A stretch of DNA of 64,000 nt, from NCBI GenBank assembly GCA_026394555.1, contig JAPKXZ010000052.1, forward strand, positions 37,376-101,375, read 5' to 3'. This document shows, piece by piece, positions 51,271 to 60,170 of this stretch (position 1 is the stretch's first letter; every line of letters starts with the position of its first letter). The DNA is from Methanothrix sp. (GTDB lineage Archaea > Halobacteriota > Methanosarcinia > Methanotrichales > Methanotrichaceae). A program made the position numbers and the translations under genes. The notes under the pieces were generated by a model. It was not told the DNA's origin, did no database searches, and was given only the letters and a program-made list of their open reading frames with translations.

Positions 51271-51870
51271 ATGTTGAAGATAAAGTTATTAAAGAACTTC
51301 AGCTGGCCTTTGAAGATCGCCACGCAGGAAATCGAGATCACAAGGCTCTATCCTGAGAAAATGATGGAGCTTCCTGCTGCGGAGAGAGGCATTCATGAGC
51401 TGGATGCCACCACATGCATCGGGTGTTCATCCTGCGCCAGGGTTTGCCCCAACAACTGCATTGAGATGGTCCATTTCAAATTCGGGAGCCCTCTCAAGAA
51501 CAAGAAGATGCAGTTTCCGCAAATTGACTTTGGCAGATGCATGTTCTGCGGGCTATGCGTGGACGAATGCCCCGTGGAATGCCTGAAAATGGGCAAAAAG
51601 GTCATAATGGCTGGCTGGGAGCGCAAAGACATAATAAAGGGTCCTGAATTCCTGGCGACGAAGAGGTTCTCTGCCAAAGAGGTAACTGATCTCGAGGCGG
51701 AGGGCAAGAGGATTGCTGCCGAGAAAGCCGCTGCCAAGAAGGCGGCTGATGCCAAAAAGGCGGCGGAAGCTAAAAATGCCTCGAAAGAAGGCGCAGCTGA
51801 TGCCAATGGGGCAGCCAAGAAAAAGGCAGCTGCAACTGAGGCCAAGCCTAAGGAAGGAGGTGCTGCCTGA
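51271..51870 (+). CDS. fpoI: FpoI, 2x[4Fe-4S] with long Lys/Ala-rich C-terminal tail
   Basis: CIGCSSCARVCPNNCIEM, CMFCGLCVDECPVECLKM; tail AAEKAAAKKAADAKKAAEAKNASKEGAADANGAAKKKAAATEAKPKEGGAA. Confidence 0.95.
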   Translation: MLKIKLLKNFSWPLKIATQEIEITRLYPEKMMELPAAERGIHELDATTCIGCSSCARVCPNNCIEMVHFKFGSPLKNKKMQFPQIDFGRCMFCGLCVDECPVECLKMGKKVIMAGWERKDIIKGPEFLATKRFSAKEVTDLEAEGKRIAAEKAAAKKAADAKKAAEAKNASKEGAADANGAAKKKAAATEAKPKEGGAA

Positions 51871-52298
51871 TGTCGCAAAAGTCGGGCGCAAATGTTATTC
51901 GGTCTATCTTCGAGCTACTAGTTTTGCTTTTAGCTCTAGGTGTGATCTTCGGTGGCCTGGCGTTGATTGTACTTCTATCGCCCTGGTCGCAAACGGTCTT
52001 GGATAAGCTATTGGCCTACGATATACGATTTGCCATTGAGCTTCTGGCCTTCTTGGCCATAGCGGCAATCATCGTGATATTATCGGCTCTTGTCGTCTAC
52101 GCCAAAAATATAGTTCACAGCGCTCTTTACCTGCTGGGAAGCTTTGCAGGCGTGGCCGCTTTGTACATATCCCTGAATGCTCCCTTCGTGGGGGTGGCTC
52201 AGATCCTGGTGTACATTGGAGCTGTCGGAGTTCTGATACTATTCGCCGTGATGCTCACGAGGAAGACGATTATGGAGGAGTCCCATGGTGAAATTTAA
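51870..52298 (+). CDS. fpoJ: FpoJ (N-terminal NuoJ part)
   Basis: YAKNIVHSALYLLGSFAGVAALYISLNAPFVGVAQILVYIGAVGVLILFAVMLTRK. Confidence 0.92.
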   Translation: MSQKSGANVIRSIFELLVLLLALGVIFGGLALIVLLSPWSQTVLDKLLAYDIRFAIELLAFLAIAAIIVILSALVVYAKNIVHSALYLLGSFAGVAALYISLNAPFVGVAQILVYIGAVGVLILFAVMLTRKTIMEESHGEI

Positions 52299-52548
52299 GA
52301 TAATTATCATAACCCTGGCCTTCCTGGCGGCTCTCTTCGCTTCGTTCTCCCTTACCGATTGGGGGGCCAGCGAAAAACAGCCGACAAGTTATGAGCCTCA
52401 GGAGGGATTGAGGTTGCCGGAGAGCGGCATTGGAGACGTGGGATTGGAGATATTCACCTCTTACGTCTTTGCTTTTGAGATCTTGGCCCTGGTCTTGACG
52501 GCTGCCTTGGTCGGAGCGGTTTGGGTCGCACGAAAGGAGGTTGCCTGA
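52285..52548 (+). CDS. fpoJ: FpoJ (C-terminal part, second small gene)
   Basis: [38 protein letters not shown]. Confidence 0.88.
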   Translation: MVKFKIIIITLAFLAALFASFSLTDWGASEKQPTSYEPQEGLRLPESGIGDVGLEIFTSYVFAFEILALVLTAALVGAVWVARKEVA

Positions 52549-52586
52549 GGAGGGCGACAACCGATGACAAGGAGGGAGATTTACCG

Positions 52587-52889
52587 ATGATACCGTTGGA
52601 GCTTTATATACTGCTGGCATCCACGATGTTCACCATCGGCTTGTACGGACTCTTTACTCAAAAGAACGGTGTCAAGCTTATGATGTGCATCGAGCTCTTG
52701 CTCAATAGCGCCAACATCAATCTTGTCGCCTTCTCAGCGTACCAGCCTAATGTGAATGGCCAGGTCTTTGCCCTGTTCTCCATTGCGCTGGCAGCGGCTG
52801 AAGCAGGTGTTGGATTTGCGATATTGATTGCGCTGTACAGGCTATACGGAACTATTGACCTGGACAACATTAACGCCATGAGGTGGTAA
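52587..52889 (+). CDS. fpoK: FpoK
   Basis: [50 protein letters not shown]. Confidence 0.95.
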   Translation: MIPLELYILLASTMFTIGLYGLFTQKNGVKLMMCIELLLNSANINLVAFSAYQPNVNGQVFALFSIALAAAEAGVGFAILIALYRLYGTIDLDNINAMRW

Positions 52890-52892
52890 GGA

Positions 52893-54935
52893 ATGTATGC
52901 CGATTATGCATATCTGATTGTAGCCCTTCCTGTACTGGCCTTCTTGCTATGCCTATTCGTAGGCTGGCATCTGCCCAGAGGCGGAGGCTTCCTTACCGTT
53001 CTGGCGACATTTGCAGGTCTTATATTATCTCTGGGAATATTCTCGGAGATATATCCGGATAAGATAATTCATCAGTCCATGCCCTGGTTCGCCAATTTCA
53101 ATGTGGGCATACTGATTGATCCACTGGCGCTTGTGATGCTTCTCATGGTAACCTTCGTGGTTACACTCATCCACATCTATGCCAATGGATACATGAATGG
53201 AGATCCGGGCGCAGCTAGATACTTCGCTGAGGCGGCGCTTTTCACAGCTTCCATGCTGGGCCTGATCTTTGCCGATAACCTGCTTCAGCTCTTCATATTC
53301 TGGGAGCTGGTGGGACTGTGTTCGTATCTCTTGATCGGCTTTTGGTACCGAAAGCCCTCGGCAGCCGCAGCTGCTAAGAAGGCTTTCCTGACAACGCGTG
53401 TGGGCGACGTTCTTTTCCTGGCAGGCATAATTCTGCTCTACAATAACCTGGCCAACCTGAACCTCGCTCTCAAACCCGGAGAATACCTCTTGCAGTTCCC
53501 GGTGATCTACGCCAATCTCGCACAGATCGCTCCGGATCAACTGACTTTGATCGCCCTGGGATTGTTGGGCGGCGCAGTAGGTAAGTCCGGTCAGTTCCCC
53601 CTACATGTCTGGCTTCCTGATGCCATGGAGGGTCCAACCACCGTATCCGCCATGATCCACGCTGCGACCATGGTTACAGCAGGCGTCTACCTGGTGGCCA
53701 GAATGTTTCCGCTCTTCTACGCCGCGCCCCATGGGCTGACGGCCGTAGCAGCAGTAGGTGCATTCACAGCTTTATTTGCGGCAACCATGGGCCTGACTTC
53801 CTTCGACATCAAGAGGGTGCTGGCCTTTTCCACCGTCTCGCAGCTCGGCTTTATGATGGCCGGCCTGGGAGTGGGCGCAGCAGTAGGAACCTTTGCCGTG
53901 GGAGTTTCTATCTTCCACCTCATCGGCCATTCCTTCTTCAAAGCGCTGCTCTTCCTTTGCGCCGGGTCCGTAATTCATGCCGTTAATACTAACGATATGC
54001 GGGAGATGGGTGGCGTAGGAAAATACATGAAGTGGACTATGTACACCATGCTCATAGGCTCTCTCTCTTTGGCAGGATTCCCCTTATTTACGGGCTTCTT
54101 CTCCAAGGACGAGATCATAGTAATCGCTTATGAGTACGGTACGCTGATCAACTTCCTGCCCTACATATTCCTGGTCTTAGCCGCCGTTCTGACTGCTATC
54201 TACACCTTCAGAATGTGGTTCTCGGTCTTTACCGGAAAGGAAAGATCAGACTACGGCAAACACGAGTCTCCCTGGGTTATGCTCGGGCCGCTGGTGATCT
54301 TAGCTGTATTTGCCTTAGGATTCGGCTATGTGGCGCAAGAGGACTTCTACAGTTACCTTGACTCCAACTTCAAGCATTACGATCTCGACTTTGTTGAACT
54401 GGGCGTAATCGGAGGCCATGCGCTGGAAGAGCACGTCGCTCCAGCCGCGGAAGGCGAGCCTGTCGCTGCTAAAGGAGAGCACGAAGCTGCTGCCGGCGAA
54501 GGAGAAGCGGGCGGAGAGGAAGGACCGGGAGAGCCCTGGTACATCCAGATACTGCCAATCATTGTTGCTATTGGCGGCATTCTTACAGCTATGTTGTTCT
54601 ACTGGGATAAAGTCAAGAAGTTTGACCCAAGCCAGGTTACAGGTGACAAGGATCCCATTAGGAAATTGCTGCTCAAGGGATACTACCAGCATGAAATCAT
54701 GACCGGCTGGTTCGCGGAAACTGTAGTCTACGGCACGGCTTTGATCTGCAATACGATCGATATCAAGCTCGTAGACGGCTGGTTGAACTGGCTCTCTGCT
54801 TTGGTTTTGGGCTTCGCACAGCATGTAAGAAAGGTTCAGACCGGCATAGTGCAAAACTATGTTACGGCGCTGGTGCTGGGAGTTGTGGTGCTGGTGGTTG
54901 TAATTACTCTGGCTAAGGAGGTGGGCCTGGTATGA
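52893..54935 (+). CDS. fpoL: FpoL
   Basis: KSGQFPLHVWLPDAMEGPTTVSAMIHAATMVTAGVYLVAR. Confidence 0.95.
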   Translation: MYADYAYLIVALPVLAFLLCLFVGWHLPRGGGFLTVLATFAGLILSLGIFSEIYPDKIIHQSMPWFANFNVGILIDPLALVMLLMVTFVVTLIHIYANGYMNGDPGAARYFAEAALFTASMLGLIFADNLLQLFIFWELVGLCSYLLIGFWYRKPSAAAAAKKAFLTTRVGDVLFLAGIILLYNNLANLNLALKPGEYLLQFPVIYANLAQIAPDQLTLIALGLLGGAVGKSGQFPLHVWLPDAMEGPTTVSAMIHAATMVTAGVYLVARMFPLFYAAPHGLTAVAAVGAFTALFAATMGLTSFDIKRVLAFSTVSQLGFMMAGLGVGAAVGTFAVGVSIFHLIGHSFFKALLFLCAGSVIHAVNTNDMREMGGVGKYMKWTMYTMLIGSLSLAGFPLFTGFFSKDEIIVIAYEYGTLINFLPYIFLVLAAVLTAIYTFRMWFSVFTGKERSDYGKHESPWVMLGPLVILAVFALGFGYVAQEDFYSYLDSNFKHYDLDFVELGVIGGHALEEHVAPAAEGEPVAAKGEHEAAAGEGEAGGEEGPGEPWYIQILPIIVAIGGILTAMLFYWDKVKKFDPSQVTGDKDPIRKLLLKGYYQHEIMTGWFAETVVYGTALICNTIDIKLVDGWLNWLSALVLGFAQHVRKVQTGIVQNYVTALVLGVVVLVVVITLAKEVGLV

Positions 54936-56434
54936 TCTCAAACGTAATCTCGCTATTGATTGCCATTCCCCTTCTGGGGGCGGTGATATCCTTCTATGCG
55001 GGAACCAAGGCCAAATTCGTGGCCCTAATCGCCTCGCTTATACCTTTAGCCCTATCCCTGCAAATGTACATGGAGTTTGACAAAACTTCGAAGATAATGC
55101 AATTTGTGGAGAGCTACAACTGGGTTCCTTCCCTTGGCGTCAAGTACACTGTGGGCATCGACGGCATAGGCTTTCCCTTAGTTCTGCTTTCCACAATAGT
55201 ATCCGTACTGGTAATAATATACTCCTGGGGAGAGACAAAGAAGCCTAATCAGTACTTTGCCCTGCTTCTGCTCAATGAAGTCGGGGTACTGGGTGTCTTT
55301 ACATCTCTGGACTTCTTCCTCTTCTACATCTTCTGGGAGATTGTGCTCATACCCATGTTCTTCCTAATTGGATCGTGGGGCGGACCGAGAAAGGATTACG
55401 CTGCAGTCAAGTTCTTCATCTACACCCACGTGGCAAGCCTGGTGATGCTGCTGGCTATCTTCGCCCTGTACTTCACCTACCAGATGCCCGACGGGTCGAG
55501 AACTTTCGATATGCTGACCTTGCTGGCAGCAACAGCAGACAAGACCATATTCCCAACCAGCATGCTCAATATCATCTTCGCTGGACTGCTTCTGGGATTT
55601 CTGGTCAAGATGCCTGCCTTCCCCTTCCATACCTGGCTGCCGGATGCCCACGTCGAGGCACCCACCGCCGGTTCGGTCGTGCTGGCAGCTCTGCTGCTTA
55701 AAATGGGCGGATACGGTCTCTTCCGGATCATATTGCCCATGCTCCCCCACGTCGATAAGGCATTCGTGACCATCATCGCCATCATCGCGGTGATATCTAT
55801 CGTCTACGGAGCCTTCATGGCGCTGGCACAGAAGGATATCAAGAAGCTGGTAGCATACTCATCCGTCAGCCACATGGGCTTTGTCACACTCGGAGCTGTG
55901 GCCTTCACCTGGATGTCGGTTACCGGAGCTATGTTCCAGCAGTTCTCGCACGGCATCATCACCTGCGTCCTGTTCATGTCCGCCGGTACCATTCAGCACG
56001 TGGTAGGGACCAGGGTTATTGCCGATCTCGGTGGCCTGGCTGATCGCATGCCCAAGTTCGCAGTCATCATGATGGCCGGATTCATGGCCTCCCTGGGACT
56101 GCCGGGCATGAGCGGCTTCGTGGCCGAGTTCATGGTTCTGACCGGGTCGTTTGCAACGCTGCCGGTCTACACCATGATCGTAGTCTTCCTGAGCATAGTT
56201 ACAACGGCTGCTTATCACCTCTGGGCCCTGCAAAAGGCTATGTTCGGACCGATATTGAAGAAGTACATGAATGTGCATGAACCGCATGCCTACGAGCTGT
56301 TCTCCATGGCCATGATCATAGTTCTCTCTTTGATCTTCGGTCTACAACCCGGGCTGATCACAGATATAATGGGAACAGCGGCAACTCAGGTCATGGAGCC
56401 TGTAATGACTCTGACTCAGATGGGGGTGATCTGA
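54932..56434 (+). CDS. fpoM: FpoM
   Basis: KMPAFPFHTWLPDAHVEAPTAGSVVLAALLLKMGGYG. Confidence 0.95.
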   Translation: MISNVISLLIAIPLLGAVISFYAGTKAKFVALIASLIPLALSLQMYMEFDKTSKIMQFVESYNWVPSLGVKYTVGIDGIGFPLVLLSTIVSVLVIIYSWGETKKPNQYFALLLLNEVGVLGVFTSLDFFLFYIFWEIVLIPMFFLIGSWGGPRKDYAAVKFFIYTHVASLVMLLAIFALYFTYQMPDGSRTFDMLTLLAATADKTIFPTSMLNIIFAGLLLGFLVKMPAFPFHTWLPDAHVEAPTAGSVVLAALLLKMGGYGLFRIILPMLPHVDKAFVTIIAIIAVISIVYGAFMALAQKDIKKLVAYSSVSHMGFVTLGAVAFTWMSVTGAMFQQFSHGIITCVLFMSAGTIQHVVGTRVIADLGGLADRMPKFAVIMMAGFMASLGLPGMSGFVAEFMVLTGSFATLPVYTMIVVFLSIVTTAAYHLWALQKAMFGPILKKYMNVHEPHAYELFSMAMIIVLSLIFGLQPGLITDIMGTAATQVMEPVMTLTQMGVI

Positions 56435-56435
56435 A

Positions 56436-57932
56436 GTGGAATTTTCACACTACGCACCCCTCTGGGGAGAAGCGCTACTAACAATCCTGGCAGTGCTCGT
56501 TGTACTGCTGGGATCCCTGATGAAGAACAGCGGCAAGCTCATGGGATACCTGAGTGCAGCCGGGCTGGTGGCAGCTCTGGCGCTGGTGGCCTCCAATTTG
56601 ACCATCAAGCCAACTCTGTTCTTCTTTGATACCATCTCGGTCGATGCCCTGTCTCAGTTCTTCAAGGTCGTCTTCCTGGTGGTATCGCTGCTGGTAGTGA
56701 TAGCCTCCATGTCCAAGTACACGGGAAAGGGCGCAGACGAATACTTCGCACTGCTGCTCTTTGCCACCGTGGGCATGATGGTGGTCTCCAGTTCCGTTGA
56801 CATCATCACCCTGTTCGTGGGCTTTGAGCTGGCCAGCCTGTCCACCTATGCCCTGGCGGCCTTTGATAGAAGCCGGAAGAACCTGGAAGCGGCCATGAAG
56901 TATTTCATCTTCGGCTCTGTCGCTTCTGCGTTCATGCTCTTCGGCTTCTCGCTGCTCTACGGCATGGCAGGATCTACTCATCTCGTAGATATCGCTGCAG
57001 CCTCGCTGGCTAACTTTGGCCCGGCAACGCTGGTGGCTCTGCTCTTCGTCATAGTAGGGTTCGGCTTCAAGATGGCACTGGTGCCCTTCCATATGTGGGC
57101 TCCCGATACCTACGAGGGCGCACCGCCCCTGGTCTCGGCCCTGCTGGCTGCCGGCTCCAAGAAGATGGGCTTTGTCGCCGCCTTCCGGGTAATTCTCATT
57201 GCCCTGGTGGCTCTGCGCATGGAATGGTACATGGCCTTCGCCATACTGGCTGCCTTGACCATGACGCTCGGTAACCTTGCGGCCTGCTGGCAAAACAATG
57301 TGCGCCGCATACTGGCTTACTCCTCTATCGCTCAGGCGGGCTACATCGCCATCGCCTTTGTGGTGGTGGGTGCAGCTTATGGAGCTATGCCAGTTAATGT
57401 GCTGAACATGGGGCCGATTCGAGCCGATCAGCTGGGCATTGCCGGCGCGCTGCTGCTCATCTTGGGACACGCTCTCATGAAGACGGGAGCCTTCATCGGC
57501 ACGGCTCTGGTATCGAGTAATGTGTCCAAGGAAAGCGAAACCGACCCGGATGACATATCCAACTATGCCGGTCTTGCCAAGAGGGCGCCCATAACTGCGT
57601 TTTGCATGCTCATCTTCATGTTTGCGCTGGCGGGCATTCCTCCCACGGCGGGATACATCGGCAAGTTCGTGCTCTTCAGCTCGGCCATTTATTCCGGCCT
57701 GGTCTGGCTGGCAGTGCTGGCCATACTCAACAGCGCTCTGTCGCTGGTGTACTACCTGAGGATCATCAGCTACATGTACCTCAAGGAAGCGGCCGGCCCC
57801 AAGATCAAAGAGCAGAAAGGATATGTGGTAGCACTCGTCCTGACGCTTTTGGCAGTGGTCTGGATAGGCGTCTTCCCAGAGGCATTCATCAACTGGGCAA
57901 TGCAGGCAGCAGCAGTTCTGCTGCCTCAGTAA
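56436..57932 (+). CDS. fpoN: FpoN
   Basis: FKMALVPFHMWAPDTYEGAPPLVSALLAAGSKKMGF; GTG start. Confidence 0.95.
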   Translation: MEFSHYAPLWGEALLTILAVLVVLLGSLMKNSGKLMGYLSAAGLVAALALVASNLTIKPTLFFFDTISVDALSQFFKVVFLVVSLLVVIASMSKYTGKGADEYFALLLFATVGMMVVSSSVDIITLFVGFELASLSTYALAAFDRSRKNLEAAMKYFIFGSVASAFMLFGFSLLYGMAGSTHLVDIAAASLANFGPATLVALLFVIVGFGFKMALVPFHMWAPDTYEGAPPLVSALLAAGSKKMGFVAAFRVILIALVALRMEWYMAFAILAALTMTLGNLAACWQNNVRRILAYSSIAQAGYIAIAFVVVGAAYGAMPVNVLNMGPIRADQLGIAGALLLILGHALMKTGAFIGTALVSSNVSKESETDPDDISNYAGLAKRAPITAFCMLIFMFALAGIPPTAGYIGKFVLFSSAIYSGLVWLAVLAILNSALSLVYYLRIISYMYLKEAAGPKIKEQKGYVVALVLTLLAVVWIGVFPEAFINWAMQAAAVLLPQ

Positions 57933-58029
57933 AATTTTTGCTTTTAACTTTTTTCGGCATTTTGGTTTTGCTTTTCTCCGCCCAGGTCTTTCCAATTGAT
58001 TCGAATATCTCAATGATTGTCTTGAATTA

Positions 58030-58290
58030 TTCCCGAGGACGCCGATCGTGGTTGCCTTCCTCGCACCGTTCGCGGCTTCGCGTGAGATACGGCCTCTTTT
58101 GGTGCCGGGGGCTGGGACTTCCGGCTGCTCAAGCTCTATGCTGATAGCCACGCTCGTCCCTCTGCCCGACCGGGTGTGAGTTAGCCAGCTCCCGTTCGCC
58201 CTGCTTTGCGGGGCACACTAGACGGCGCCTCGGCGGTCCTCCGCTGCCTGCCCCCCCCGCACAGCCCGCACGGCAACCTGCAAGACCTCA
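58030..58290 (+). repeat. GC-rich intergenic repeat, family 2, copy 1
   Basis: ggctgctcaagct...gccagctcccgttcgccctgctttgcggggcacac...ctcggcggtcctccgctgcctgccccccccgcacagcc. Confidence 0.75.
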
Positions 58291-58364
58291 TCAGATTAAA
58301 GAGAGTGGCCTGGAGGCCCACCTATTTTATCTATCTGAATGCGGAAAGAGAGGACTGTGATCTC

Positions 58365-58580
58365 ATGTTCGTTCTTACTGCGGTGATTCACAAAGAAGAG
58401 GAAATGTACATCGCCGAGTGTCCTGAGGTTGGTACAGTGAGCCAGGGTTTTACGATCGAAGAGGCCGTAGCCAACCTTAAGGAGGCTACGGAACTTTACC
58501 TTGAGGAGTTTCCCTTGGAAGGAGAACTCAAAATGGCTTTTGTGACAACCTTCGAGGTGCCACAGGTTGCCAAGACCTAG
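58365..58580 (+). CDS. hicB: HicB-family antitoxin (short subfamily)
   Basis: MFVLTAVIHKEEEMYIAECPEVGTVSQGFTIEEAVANLKEATELYLEEFP; ATG at 58365. Confidence 0.88.
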   Translation: MFVLTAVIHKEEEMYIAECPEVGTVSQGFTIEEAVANLKEATELYLEEFPLEGELKMAFVTTFEVPQVAKT

Positions 58581-58797
58581 GAAGGTCTCTGGAGAAGATA
58601 CAATCAAGATTCTCTGAAACAACTTCGGATTCGATATATCCGGTAGCTCCAAAAGTCACATTCGGCTCTCAAAGATGGCTTCAGAGGGAAAGGTAGGAAC
58701 AGTTGTGCCAAAGCACCCCGAACTGAAGATAGGCACATTAAAGGGCATTTTGAAGCAGGCCAAGGTGGATCCGGAGGATTTTGCGGAATGTCTTTAA
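58567..58797 (+). pseudogene. hicA: HicA toxin interrupted by a single in-frame TGA
   Basis: LPRPRKVSGEDTIKIL*NNFGFDISGSSKSHIRLSKMASEGKVGTVVPKHPELKIGTLKGILKQAKVDPEDFAECL*; TGA at 58615-58617, frame otherwise intact. Confidence 0.85.
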
Positions 58798-58839
58798 CTT
58801 CAATTCAGGGCAAAAAAGTCGATTTCAGTACGAGAACTC

Positions 58840-58935
58840 AGCCTCCCCGCGCCCCGGCGGTCCTCCGCTGCCCGGCCCCCGCACAGCCGCATGAGGCCGC
58901 GGCCCACACACACGCGCGCGGGCGGGTCTGCTGGG
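58840..58935 (+). repeat. Family 2 repeat, partial copy
   Basis: cgccccggcggtcctccgctgcccggcccccgcacagccgcatgaggccgcggcccacacacacgcgcgcgggcggg. Confidence 0.75.
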
Positions 58936-59043
58936 GCATCTACGAGACGGAATTAATAATTTACAGTGCATCTCTTGATATTAGCGATTAAATCACGGGG
59001 GCAAAGAGGTTGAATATTTATAGCAAATTACTGGAGAGTCGTG

Positions 59044-59165
59044 CGGAGATATAGCCATCGCTGCCAAGCATGGAGCCTACAACGTCCGCGTCTTTTTGCT
59101 CCGTAGCCAGACTTGAGGCCGATTCAGCCAGTGACCTCGACCTGCTGGTGGAGATGGAGCTTTAA
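59044..59165 (+). pseudogene. MNT-type minimal nucleotidyltransferase remnant (frameshifted)
   Basis: Frame a: IAAKHGAYNVRVF; frame b: SVARLEADSASDLDLLVEMEL*; together the MNT GS(V)AR...DxDLLVE signature. Confidence 0.7.
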
Positions 59166-59200
59166 AGAAGTCTTCTCGATCGGGATGGACTGCTCATGGA

Positions 59201-59503
59201 TCAACTTCCTAAAACATCTTCATGCAGTCCGAAATCAACTATTACAATGCGATTATTATCATAATCGATTCTGTAACGAATGACCCAATGGTCCTTAAGG
59301 TGAACTTCTCTATCCCCAGCTTTATCATGACTGAGGGGTTTACCGCATTCTGGCTCACGGCAAAGCTTTTCGAGTCTCTTTTCGATCTGTCTTTCCAGCT
59401 CTTTGTCTTTCTTCTTGGCATCGGATAAAAGCTTACCAACCGATTTAGGGATAAACAGGTCAAAAGGCGTCTTCGTCTTGCCAAGTGGAATAAACCTTAA
59501 CAT
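59201..59503 (-). CDS. RelE/YoeB-like toxin
   Basis: KELERQIEKRLEKLCREPECGKPLSHDKAGDREVHLKDHWVIRYRIDYDNNRIVIVDFGLHEDV. Confidence 0.8.
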   Translation of the reverse strand: MLRFIPLGKTKTPFDLFIPKSVGKLLSDAKKKDKELERQIEKRLEKLCREPECGKPLSHDKAGDREVHLKDHWVIRYRIDYDNNRIVIVDFGLHEDVLGS

Positions 59504-59506
59504 ATT

Positions 59507-59698
59507 TCAAATCTTTTCTAGATAATCTTTTAATTCCTCAGATGAGGTAATAAGCGTACCTTCCCCGCGCAAGTATTCCTCCCAGGCCGCGTTTGTTCTA
59601 GCCAAAGCGACTGGATCTCGGATTAAAGCCCGGTCTGTCTTCTTTTTCCTGGAGAAACGATGAATCATTGCCCGAACCCAAGATATGTTAATAGTCAT
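59507..59698 (-). CDS. Cognate antitoxin (63 aa or shorter)
   Basis: Immediately upstream of the RelE-like toxin on the same strand; RALIRDPVALARTNAAWEEYLRGEGTLITSSEELKDYLEKI. Confidence 0.65.
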   Translation of the reverse strand: MTINISWVRAMIHRFSRKKKTDRALIRDPVALARTNAAWEEYLRGEGTLITSSEELKDYLEKI

Positions 59699-59764
59699 CT
59701 GAAGCTCCTTCTATCACAAATGTAATAAACTCCCTAGGATTATAAGTTTTCCTGTCGAATGATC

Positions 59765-59960
59765 GCTGACCAGGCTCGACCCACTGCCATTTGAGGCGGG
59801 CCAGCCAGCTCCCGCTCGCCCTGCTTTCCGTGGCACACCGCCACGCACCCCGGTGGTCCTCTGCTGCCCGGCCCCCGCACAGCTGCACCTGGCCCCCGCC
59901 CACACGCGCGCAGGCGGCAGCGCACGGAGCCGGGCCTGTGGTCAGAAGCGGGCAGCGAAT
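59765..59960 (+). repeat. Family 2 repeat, copy
   Basis: ccactgccatttgaggcgggccagccagctcccgctcgccctgctttccgtggcacac...ccccggtggtcctctgctgcccggcccccgcacagctgcac...cacacgcgcgcaggcgg. Confidence 0.75.
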
Positions 59961-60017
59961 GTCAGTCCAAAGATTCATATCCAACCATTAGCATAATAGT
60001 AAGAGAGGCATACTAGC

Positions 60018-60170
60018 ATGGCACGGCCAATTGAATTAGGCTTGATCCTGGAAGGCGAGGATGCAGAAGAGTTCTTAGAGGATATCAGGAACCCCAAAAA
60101 GCCCACTAAAGAGCAGATGGAGATGTTTCGGGAAGCCATCCGGATATACAAAGAGCATCCGGTTTCATGA
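60018..60170 (+). CDS. 50-aa putative antitoxin partner of GNAT protein (below the supplied ORF size cut-off)
   Basis: MARPIELGLILEGEDAEEFLEDIRNPKKPTKEQMEMFREAIRIYKEHPVS*; ATGA overlap with the next gene. Confidence 0.7.
   Translation: MARPIELGLILEGEDAEEFLEDIRNPKKPTKEQMEMFREAIRIYKEHPVS

Noticed and set aside
56478-58151. 557-aa minus-strand ORF opposite fpoN
   Set aside because: His/Gln/Arg-rich antisense translation of membrane-protein codons; fpoN is unambiguous.
58615-58617. Selenocysteine or pyrrolysine-like recoding at the hicA TGA
   Set aside because: TGA is not the Pyl codon (TAG), no SECIS-like context was recognised, and HicA has no known Sec requirement; a nonsense mutation is simpler.
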